Source of the DNA: Streptomyces asiaticus
GTDB lineage: Bacteria; Actinomycetota; Actinomycetes; Streptomycetales; Streptomycetaceae
Assembly: GCF_018138715.1 (NCBI RefSeq)
Contig: NZ_JAGSHX010000006.1
Span: forward strand, 2,046,001-2,110,000
Direction of reading: 5' to 3'
Length of the DNA: 64,000 nt
A program made the translations under genes and the position numbers. Shown one piece after another: positions 57,696-64,000 of this stretch (positions are counted from its first letter, which is position 1; each line of letters starts with the position of its first letter). The notes under the pieces are model-generated. The model worked only from the letters and a program-made list of their open reading frames with translations. It did not search any database and was not told the origin of the DNA.

Positions 57696-58703
57696 TCAGC
57701 CGCACTCCCCCGCCGCCGGGCGGTCCCGCTCGATCAGGGTGTTGAGCAGGGCGGCGGCGGTGGCGGCGTCGTCCACCGTCACCGCGAACTCCCGGCCCGT
57801 GGTGAGCGTCAGGAACAGCGCGTCGCCGGAGCGGAACACCAGCGCGCTGCCGCCGCCGCGGACCCGGTAGCCCCAGCCGCCGAGACTCAGCGCGGCGGCC
57901 TCGCGGCTGGTGGCGCGTTCGATCCGGTCCAGCGATATCCGCACCCGGGGGCGCGGGGCGAACCATGAGGCGACGGCGAGGCCCCGGCGGTCGACGGTCA
58001 CCCGGCAGCGGGCCAGTGCCGTGCAGACCAGCCCGACGAAGATCAGCAACGCCCCCGTCCCCGAGCCCACGGCGACCAGCACGGCGCCCGGCAGCGCGGT
58101 CCCCGCCCCCACGGCGAGCAGCACGGGCGATCCGACGGAGCGCGTCCAGGTGGCCACCTCACCCTCGGCCAGCGGGAGCCGGGGCGCGGCGGCCCCCTTC
58201 CCGGGCCCGGCCGCGGACGCCGCGTCCCGGCTCGCGAGCAGCACGCCCAGCGCGCCCATCACGACCGCGACGGCGAGGGCGATGCCCAGTTGCCACAGGG
58301 GCAGGGAGACCCGGGAGGCGCGGGTGGCGTCGACGTCGGCGTCGGCGTTGGCGTTGGCGAAGAGCAGGAACGCGAAGGCGTAGCCCAGCAGGCCGGACAT
58401 CCCGTAGCCGAGGGCGACCGCGAACCGCTGGGCGCCGAGGCCCTTGGTCAGGCGGAGGGTGGGTACGAGGGTGAGGAGGCCGGAGCCGAGGAGGACGGCG
58501 GTGACCACCGAGAGGAACGCACCCGTACCGGTGAATCCATCGGCCTTCCCGTCCGCGCCGAAGTGCGTGGCGAGCGGATCCGGCAGCCGGTCGCGCAGCC
58601 CGACGAAAGTCGCCACGACCACGGCCCACGCCAGCACAAAGGGCAGAACGACGATGACCGCGCGCCGTCGGACAGGACGCATATCGACCCCTCGCTTCAC
58701 CAT
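57696..58703 (-). CDS. DUF1648 domain membrane protein
   Basis: A 335-residue membrane protein. DUF1648 lies at about residues 15-70 (RDRLPDPLATHFGADGKADG). At least five hydrophobic segments follow. A C-terminal soluble PH-like part (about residues 235-330) includes DRIERATSREAA. The ATG at 58703 follows an aaggggggaa ribosome site. DUF1648 proteins are often paired with GntR/YtrA or autorepressor genes, as here, where the GntR start is one base after the stop. Function unknown. Confidence 0.85.
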   Translation of the reverse strand: MVKRGVDMRPVRRRAVIVVLPFVLAWAVVVATFVGLRDRLPDPLATHFGADGKADGFTGTGAFLSVVTAVLLGSGLLTLVPTLRLTKGLGAQRFAVALGYGMSGLLGYAFAFLLFANANADADVDATRASRVSLPLWQLGIALAVAVVMGALGVLLASRDAASAAGPGKGAAAPRLPLAEGEVATWTRSVGSPVLLAVGAGTALPGAVLVAVGSGTGALLIFVGLVCTALARCRVTVDRRGLAVASWFAPRPRVRISLDRIERATSREAAALSLGGWGYRVRGGGSALVFRSGDALFLTLTTGREFAVTVDDAATAAALLNTLIERDRPAAGECG

Positions 58704-58786
58704 GAGTTTCCCCCCTTGTTTGCATACTAATAGAACAATGCTGAGTGGTGAGATGTCACCCCTTCCGCCTCCCCCTTCGCGTGCGC

Positions 58787-58807
58787 ATCTCATATGTGAG
58801 ATAGCCT
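58787..58807 (+). promoter_or_regulatory. Leaderless promoter and dyad of the XRE-MurA gene
   Basis: TAGCCT (58802-58807) is a -10 element ending 7 bp before the ATG at 58815, so the transcript is probably leaderless. The inverted repeat atctca/tgagat (58787-58792 and 58797-58802) overlaps it. The XRE domain of the encoded protein is a candidate binder, which would mean autoregulation. Confidence 0.55.
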
Positions 58808-58814
58808 CGTCTCC

Positions 58815-60344
58815 ATGACTGACGACTACCTCTCGCGTATCGGCAAGCTCATCCGTGACGCCCGTCAACACCGGGGCTGGACCCAGTCCCAGCTCGCGGA
58901 GGCACTCGGCACAAGCCAGAGTGCGGTCAACCGCATTGAGCGGGGAAACCAGAACATCAGTCTTGAGATGATCGCCAGGATCGGCGAGGCCCTGGACAGC
59001 GAGATCGTCTCCCTCGGCTACGCGGGCCCGATGCACCTCCGGGTGGTCGGCGGCCGCCGGCTGTCCGGGGCCATCGACGTCAAGACGAGCAAGAACGCGT
59101 GTGTGGCGCTGCTGTGCGCCACGCTCCTCAACGCGGGCCGCACGACACTGCGGAGGGTCGCCAGGATCGAGGAGGTCTACCGCATCCTCGAGGTCCTGGG
59201 CAGCATCGGCGTCCGCACCCGCTGGATCAACGACGGCGCCGATCTGGAGATCGTGCCGCCCGCCGAGCTGGACCTCGAGGCCATGGACACCGAGGCCGCG
59301 CGCCGGACGCGCAGCGTCATCATGTTCCTCGGCCCGCTGCTGCACCGGATGGACCGCTTCCGGATCCCCTACGCGGGCGGTTGCGACCTCGGCACCCGCA
59401 CCGTGCAGCCGCATATGACCGCCCTGCGCCACTTCGGCCTCGAAGTGACCGCCACCGACGGGATGTACCACTCCCACGTCGACCGCTCGGTCGCCCCCAC
59501 CCGCGCCATCGTGCTGACCGAACGCGGCGACACCGTCACCGAGAACGCGCTGCTGGCGGCCGCCCGGCACGACGGCGTCACGGTGATCCGCAACGCCTCG
59601 TCCAACTACATGGTCCAGGACCTCTGCTTCTTCCTGGAGGAGTTGGGCGTCAAGGTCGAGGGCGTGGGCACCACGACGCTGACCGTCCACGGCGTGGCCC
59701 ACATCGACCGCGATGTCGACTACTCGCCCTCCGAGGACCCGGTCGAGGCGATGAGCCTGCTGGCCGCCGCCGTCATCACCGAGTCGGAGCTGACGATCCG
59801 CCGGGTGCCGGTGGAGTTCCTGGAGATCGAGCTGGCCGTCCTGGAGGAGATGGGGCTGGACCACGAGCGCGGCCGGGAGTACGCGGCGGACAACGGCCGC
59901 ACCCGGCTGGTCGACCTCACCGTGCGCCCGTCCAAGTTGCAGGCCCCCATCGACAAGATCCACCCGATGCCGTTCCCCGGTGTCAACATCGACAACGTCC
60001 CCTTCTTCGCGGCGATCGCGGCCGTCGCCCAGGGCTCGACGCTGATCCACGACTGGGTCTACGACAACCGCGCGATCTACCTCACCGAGCTCAACCGCCT
60101 CGGCGCCCACGTCAAACTCCTCGACCCGCACCGCGTCCTGGTCGAGGGCCCCACCCGCTGGCGCTCCGCCGAGATGATGTGCCCGCCCGCCCTGCGCCCC
60201 GCCGTGGTCGTCCTGCTGGCGATGATGGCCGCGCCGGGCACCTCCGTACTGCGCAACGTGTACGTCATCAACCGCGGCTACGAGGACCTCGCGGAGCGGC
60301 TGAACTCGATCGGCGCCCAGATCGAGACCTTCCGCGACATCTGA
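58815..60344 (+). CDS. MurA-like UDP-GlcNAc enolpyruvyl transferase with N-terminal XRE domain
   Basis: A 509-residue fusion. Residues 6-66 are an XRE helix-turn-helix (IRDARQHRGWTQSQLAEALG, TSQSAVNRIERGNQNI). From about residue 73 an EPSP-synthase-type double-lobed domain follows (LRVVGGRRLSGAIDVKTSKN), as in MurA, which transfers enolpyruvate from PEP to UDP-GlcNAc. The lysine of the TSKNA motif is present, and Cys190 in YAGGCDLGTRT matches the PEP-attacking cysteine of MurA. PFPGVNIDNVPFFAAIAAVA and RNVYVINRGYEDLAERL also fit. The same fusion lies next to acnA in S. coelicolor. Whether it still makes peptidoglycan precursor or acts as a sensor-regulator is unknown. Confidence 0.88.
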   Translation: MTDDYLSRIGKLIRDARQHRGWTQSQLAEALGTSQSAVNRIERGNQNISLEMIARIGEALDSEIVSLGYAGPMHLRVVGGRRLSGAIDVKTSKNACVALLCATLLNAGRTTLRRVARIEEVYRILEVLGSIGVRTRWINDGADLEIVPPAELDLEAMDTEAARRTRSVIMFLGPLLHRMDRFRIPYAGGCDLGTRTVQPHMTALRHFGLEVTATDGMYHSHVDRSVAPTRAIVLTERGDTVTENALLAAARHDGVTVIRNASSNYMVQDLCFFLEELGVKVEGVGTTTLTVHGVAHIDRDVDYSPSEDPVEAMSLLAAAVITESELTIRRVPVEFLEIELAVLEEMGLDHERGREYAADNGRTRLVDLTVRPSKLQAPIDKIHPMPFPGVNIDNVPFFAAIAAVAQGSTLIHDWVYDNRAIYLTELNRLGAHVKLLDPHRVLVEGPTRWRSAEMMCPPALRPAVVVLLAMMAAPGTSVLRNVYVINRGYEDLAERLNSIGAQIETFRDI

Positions 60345-60576
60345 TCCGCTAATGCCGCCGCACCCGGTCCAACCTGCCGTTCAGCGGCTCAGGATGGGGT
60401 GCGGCAGCGTGCACCCGGGGTCGGAGTGCCCCAACCTCCCACCATGCCGGGAAGGCATCAGGGCGCTCCGATTCGGCATTGGCGGCACGGCCTCCGTCTG
60501 CTCGACCATCGGTGTGCGGATGTCCGGTCCCTCCGGACACATTCGGTCGTATCGAGTTGAGCCGGTGAGGAAACAC

Positions 60577-61008
60577 ATGAACGAACAGACCCCGCCCCGT
60601 TGGGTGACGAGCTATGTCAACGCCTGCAACAGGCACGACTCGCAGGCAGTCGTCGACATGATGAGCGAGGACATCCAGGTCGTCGACACCGTCTTCGGTG
60701 GCCTCTTCGAGGGCAGGGCAGCGGTCAAGGCGTTGATCGACGGTATGGACACGAATCTCTCGAGCGACTACGTCTTCGCCCTGGGCAAGGTCGTGGAATC
60801 GGGCGACTCCTACTCGTTCGAGTGGGTCCTCTCCGGCACGCATGACCGCTCCAACTCCATCCTGGGGATACCGGCCACCGGCAAGAAGTTCGAGTGCCCC
60901 GGCGTCACCATCGGCGTGCGGACCAACGGACTCATCACCGAGAACCGCGACTACTGGAACTTCGCGGGCTTCCTCATGCAGGCCGGCCTCATGCCCTCGC
61001 TGGGCTGA
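60577..61008 (+). CDS. SnoaL/NTF2-like family protein
   Basis: A 143-residue cone-shaped NTF2-fold protein: WVTSYVNACNRHDSQAVVDM, FEGRAAVKALIDGM and GKKFECPGVTIGVRTNGLI. This family includes polyketide cyclases, dehydratases and limonene-epoxide hydrolase-like enzymes. The Asp/His pair expected for cyclase activity cannot be assigned. The ATG at 60577 has gagg 7 bp before it. The 232-bp upstream gap shows no gene. It is convergent with a LysR gene. Confidence 0.82.
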   Translation: MNEQTPPRWVTSYVNACNRHDSQAVVDMMSEDIQVVDTVFGGLFEGRAAVKALIDGMDTNLSSDYVFALGKVVESGDSYSFEWVLSGTHDRSNSILGIPATGKKFECPGVTIGVRTNGLITENRDYWNFAGFLMQAGLMPSLG

Positions 61009-61047
61009 ACCGCCGGCCACGGCGGATCGTGAGGTCCAAAGCCGATC

Positions 61048-61083
61048 CACTGACGGTGACGGCCACGGCCGTCACCGTCAGTG
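61048..61083. terminator. Bidirectional terminator
   Basis: A perfect 17-bp stem, cactgacggtgacggcc (61048-61064) with its exact complement (61067-61083), has a 2-nt loop. It sits between the convergent NTF2-like and LysR genes. Confidence 0.88.
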
Positions 61084-61113
61084 TCGGCGCCGCCTGGCGG
61101 CCGACGCCGGAGG

Positions 61114-62001
61114 TCAGTCCGGGCCCGGGCCGAGCATGCGGCGGGAGAGTTCGGCGAACTGGTTCAGCTCGGGCATGGTCCGGTGCTTGCTGTAGGCCAG
61201 GGCGACCATGCGCGGCGCGACGCCCTCGAGCGTCAGATAGGCGACATCGTCACGGCGGTAGAAGCCGGCCATGCCGGCCGGCATGACATAACATCCGGCG
61301 CCGGAGGCAACACCTTCCAGGCACTCCTCGATCGTCACCGGAAACCGCCCGGCATCCATCTGCGGCGCGAGGGGTTCGCGCGGCAGGCGCCCGCGCCATT
61401 CCGGGACGTCCTGCGGGTCCTGCAACAGGACCATGTTCCGCAGGTCCTCGACATGCACTGCCTTGAGCTCCGCGAGCGGATGCCCGCTCGACAGCGCCAC
61501 CACACGGGGCTCCGGGAAGAGCGGGACCACCTCGAACATGCCCTCCGGCAGCGGCAGTCGGACGTAGCAGACGTCGACCCGGCCATCGATCAGGAAGTCG
61601 ACCTGGTCGGTGATCGAGGTGTGCACGACCTCGATGTCGAGTTGCGGCGCCATCGCGGCGAACTCCCGCACGATGGGGGTGACGACGATGCCCGGCATGA
61701 AGCCAATGGCGAAGTGGTTCACCTCCCGGTTCGCCATCCGCACCCGCCGCTGCACCGCCTGTGACATCGCCAGCATCGGCCGGGCGTCCTCCAGCAACTG
61801 GTGTCCCGCCCGCGTCAGTACAGTGCCCTGCCGGTCCCGCAGGAAGAGGACCACGCCCAGATCCTCCTCCAACGCCCGGATCTGGCGGCTGAGCGCCGGC
61901 TGGGTCATATAAAGACGGCTCGCCGCTCGCACGAAGCTGCACTCCTCGGCCACGGCCACGAAGTAGCGCACCCGGCGCATATCGAGGTCCATGAGGCTCA
62001 T
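61114..62001 (-). CDS. LysR-family transcriptional regulator
   Basis: A 295-residue regulator with an N-terminal winged helix (VRYFVAVAEECSFVRAASRL, MTQPALSRQIRALEEDLGV) and an effector domain from about residue 95 (FAIGFMPGIVVTPIVREFAA). The helix region resembles the CatR/BenM branch, which senses aromatic acids; that is family resemblance only. It is convergent with the NTF2-like gene and reads away from the catalase-like fragment, which lies upstream in the same direction. Target unknown. Confidence 0.9.
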   Translation of the reverse strand: MSLMDLDMRRVRYFVAVAEECSFVRAASRLYMTQPALSRQIRALEEDLGVVLFLRDRQGTVLTRAGHQLLEDARPMLAMSQAVQRRVRMANREVNHFAIGFMPGIVVTPIVREFAAMAPQLDIEVVHTSITDQVDFLIDGRVDVCYVRLPLPEGMFEVVPLFPEPRVVALSSGHPLAELKAVHVEDLRNMVLLQDPQDVPEWRGRLPREPLAPQMDAGRFPVTIEECLEGVASGAGCYVMPAGMAGFYRRDDVAYLTLEGVAPRMVALAYSKHRTMPELNQFAELSRRMLGPGPD

Positions 62002-62083
62002 GCTAGCCGCGCAAGCGCTGGCATATGCCGAAATGGCTTCAGCGAGCGGTAGTCCGATGACGGCGCCTTACGGACAGGATGGG

Positions 62084-62662
62084 TCAGGGAGCAACGTCCC
62101 GGTTGCGCCAGCTGAGCGAATAGGCTGCCCGGCGAGCGCGCATCAATTCCCCGAGAGGCCGATGCTCCGGTGCCGCGATCCAAGGGTTGAAGCTGCTCTT
62201 CTCGACGGTCTCGGCGAATGCCTTGTCCGGTGCTTGCCGAGGCACGCGCAGTCGCCCCACGGTGAGCCACGGCGCGTCCCAGTGGACCGACGAGTCTTCG
62301 ATCGGCGTACGACTCTCATCCTCGAAGAACTGGGCTTGGAAAAGGAACTCCAAGTCGTCGTCCGCGAGTCGCGTATGGATGTCGGCGGCCAGATCCTTGC
62401 GTCCTTTTTTGTTGATCGTCGTGGAGGCGGCGCACAGTTTCAACCGGGCCGCGTACTCGCCGAATGTGATGGGCATGATGCTGAAGAAGTCATGCGTGGC
62501 GAATCCGCTGAACGGCTTCGCCATGTCCCGGAAGTTCACGACGGCACTGCGTGTCATCTGTGGCTTCGTTGCGACCTTACGGAGAGCGGCTCCGGGCGCG
62601 CTCGTGGAGAGATCGACGATTCCCACGACGTCCGCGCTGCCGCCGACCTTCAGGGTCGGCAT
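62084..62662 (-). CDS. Catalase-family-like protein, probably N-terminally truncated
   Basis: A 192-residue frame whose second half matches the C-terminal part of small heme catalase-family proteins: FSIMPITFGEYAARLKL, LEFLFQAQFFEDESRTPIED, LTVGRLRVPRQ and HRPLGELMRARRAAYSLS. Full-length members have about 300-370 residues. The N-terminal heme-pocket half, with the distal His, is missing, and the first 45 residues are unlike the family. It may be a decayed gene or a shortened form. The ATG at 62662 has gagg 9 bp before it; a TTG at 62680 is also possible. Codon use is less GC-biased than in neighbours, a hint of transfer. Confidence 0.6.
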   Translation of the reverse strand: MPTLKVGGSADVVGIVDLSTSAPGAALRKVATKPQMTRSAVVNFRDMAKPFSGFATHDFFSIMPITFGEYAARLKLCAASTTINKKGRKDLAADIHTRLADDDLEFLFQAQFFEDESRTPIEDSSVHWDAPWLTVGRLRVPRQAPDKAFAETVEKSSFNPWIAAPEHRPLGELMRARRAAYSLSWRNRDVAP

Positions 62663-62917
62663 ATTCTGAGACCTCGTCAATGTTCAGGTGGTTTTTCAGG
62701 TTGTTCAGGCGGAATTCACCGTCTCCCGCCGAGCATTGCGGTCGACGACACGTCACGCCAATGCCGATTGCCCGAGCCGTCATGCCGATCGGGCATGGCA
62801 GCAGCATGGTGCGGTTCTCCTCAACCTCGGCCCCTCGGCCCCTCGGCGACGAGCCGCTCGACCAGCTCCTGCACCCTCGCCGGGCAGTCCGCCGCACCCC
62901 AGTGCGGCGGAGGGCTG

Positions 62918-62969
62918 TTTAAATAAATTAGGAATAATTCTTGACAGGGTTTCGGCCGCGGGCCACAGT
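62918..62969 (+). promoter_or_regulatory. Promoter with AT-rich upstream element before the GH27 gene
   Basis: TTGACA (62941-62946) is a consensus -35 box, with a 17-bp spacer and CACAGT (62964-62969) as a weak -10. The 23 bp before it (tttaaataaattaggaataa and on) are almost all A/T, very unusual in this window, and may act as an UP element. The remaining part of 62663-63052 shows no gene. Confidence 0.6.
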
Positions 62970-63052
62970 CTTCGCCGTGACGCCGACGACGCCCTGTCCG
63001 AGGGCGGCCGCGTCATGTCTCCTTCCTGCTTCCCAACCCTATGGAGAGGCAC

Positions 63053-64000
63053 GTGACTTCACCCCCGCCCGCCGGCCCGCCCACACGGAGACCCCGCCAC
63101 CGCACCCTCACCCGCGGCGCCGTCGCGACCGCGATCGCCGTGGTCCTGGCGACGGCCGCGGGCCCCACCGCCACGGCCGCGCCCGCCGCGGACCAGAAGG
63201 CACCCACCGTGGACCAAGGAGCGCCCGACTACTACGACAGCGGGCTCGCCCCGACGCCCTACATGGGCTGGAACACCTACTACGCCCTGGGAGCGCCCAC
63301 CGAGAAGGAGGTACGCGCGGTCGCCGACAAACTCGTCAGCAGCGGGTTGCGCGACAGCGGGTACGACATCGTGTGGCTGGACGGCGGCTGGCAGGCCGAC
63401 AACCCGCGGGACGCGCGGGGCCGGCTGGCGGCCCACCCGGACCGCTTCCCCTCCGGGATCCCGGCCCTCGTCTCCTCTCTGCACCAGCGCGGTCTGCGGG
63501 CCGGTGTCTACACCGACGCCGGCACCTACGACGGCGGCAAGAGCTGCGGCCTCGGCAGCCGTGGCCACTACACCGAGGACCCACGGCAGTTCGCGGACTG
63601 GAAGATCGACGCGATCAAGGTCGACTTCCTGTGCGGTATCGGCGAGAAGCTCGATCCGGGCCCGGCCTTCAAGGAGTTCGGCGACGCGGTCGCGAAGTCC
63701 GGACGCCGGATGCTGCTGAACCTGTGCAATCCCCTCACCGACGACTGGGGCCTGCCGCACACGCCCGAGCAGGACGCGCACAACGCCTACGCCTACGCCT
63801 ACGCCCCGACGATCGCGGACTCCTGGCGCACCGGCACCGACATCGCCTGGAGCACCCCGAGCCCCGGACAGTGGCCCAATGTGCTGCGCAACATGGACGC
63901 CAACGCCTGGCACCCCGAGGCGCAGGGCCCCGGTCACTACAACGACCCCGACTACCTCATCCCCATGCGCCGCATGGCCGACGGCTCGCTGGAGCTGACG
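63053..64000 (+). CDS. Secreted GH27 glycoside hydrolase (alpha-galactosidase-like), 3' end outside the window
   Basis: The first 316 codons of a secreted clan GH-D enzyme. The signal peptide (about residues 1-43) ends ATAAPAA. The GH27 start TPYMGWNTYYALG follows, then DIVWLDGGWQ. The nucleophile Asp is in DAIKVDFLCG, and the acid/base Asp is expected in SWRTGTDIAW. GPGHYNDPDYLIPMRR ends the visible part. It probably removes alpha-galactosyl (or beta-arabinopyranosyl) residues from plant polymers. The GTG at 63053 has ggag 6 bp upstream; an in-frame ATG at 63041 lacks a ribosome site. A -35/AT-rich promoter precedes it. Confidence 0.9.
   Translation, partial: MTSPPPAGPPTRRPRHRTLTRGAVATAIAVVLATAAGPTATAAPAADQKAPTVDQGAPDYYDSGLAPTPYMGWNTYYALGAPTEKEVRAVADKLVSSGLRDSGYDIVWLDGGWQADNPRDARGRLAAHPDRFPSGIPALVSSLHQRGLRAGVYTDAGTYDGGKSCGLGSRGHYTEDPRQFADWKIDAIKVDFLCGIGEKLDPGPAFKEFGDAVAKSGRRMLLNLCNPLTDDWGLPHTPEQDAHNAYAYAYAPTIADSWRTGTDIAWSTPSPGQWPNVLRNMDANAWHPEAQGPGHYNDPDYLIPMRRMADGSLELT

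Noticed and set aside
58704..60131. Upstream extension of the DUF1648 gene on the minus strand
   Set aside because: The frame stays open across the XRE-MurA gene only as its antisense; the ATG at 58703 with aaggggggaa is the clear start.

Overview
The window is GC-rich actinobacterial chromosome with GTG starts, leaderless promoters, purine-rich ribosome sites and long GC-rich intergenic palindromes. It is almost certainly from a Streptomyces. The orphan sporulation regulator WhiI, the xylFGH/rok7B7 locus, an ngcEFG-type sugar importer, acnA and an XRE-MurA fusion occur in the order known from the S. coelicolor SCO5998-SCO6041 region, read here in reverse. The large, repeat-filled intergenic regions recall big-genome species of the S. 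hygroscopicus/violaceusniger type; that last point is inference.

Layout. 1-3065: the end of an unidentified gene coupled to a TIGR04222-type membrane protein with a Cys/Gly tail, then about 1.1 kb of GC-rich repeats and a second, tail-less paralogue. 3151-5010: a secreted tripeptidyl-aminopeptidase-like hydrolase. 5424-7680 (minus strand): coproheme pathway genes hemQ and hemY. 7677-14605: an aromatic-acid block (tandem-IclR pobR, pobA, a second IclR regulator, an MFS transporter and a CoA-disulfide-reductase-like flavoprotein) that separates hemY/hemQ from hemE. 14845-17530: hemE with a downstream protein carrying a triplicated Cys/His module. 17622-24101: DUF3000, whiI, RNase D and the beta-oxidation pair fadA-fadB. 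24632-26168: a beta-propeller-like protein divergent from a NYN-type nuclease. 26936-39544 (minus strand): amino-acid permease, dxs, xylFGH, rok7B7 and ngcEFG, with an IS200/IS605-like remnant between ngcF and ngcG.

39886-64000: a small lipoprotein; two GH92 alpha-mannosidases that share an identical 12-bp operator and flank a WYL regulator/VOC pair; a GNAT protein; acnA with an iron-box-like site; an Ig-like protein gene split by a 162-bp MITE; LysR, Uma2, GntR and DUF1648 genes; the XRE-MurA fusion; an NTF2-like protein; a LysR regulator; a catalase-family fragment; and the start of a secreted GH27 enzyme that runs off the right edge.

How it fits together. The right half is strongly carbohydrate-oriented: mannosidases, a GH27 enzyme, chitobiose/GlcNAc-type and xylose-type importers and a ROK regulator. 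This fits saprophytic breakdown of plant and fungal polymers. The left half is largely core metabolism (heme, isoprenoid precursor, fatty-acid oxidation, sporulation) with a 4-hydroxybenzoate block inserted among the heme genes. No rRNA, tRNA, CRISPR array, prophage or biosynthetic gene cluster was recognised.
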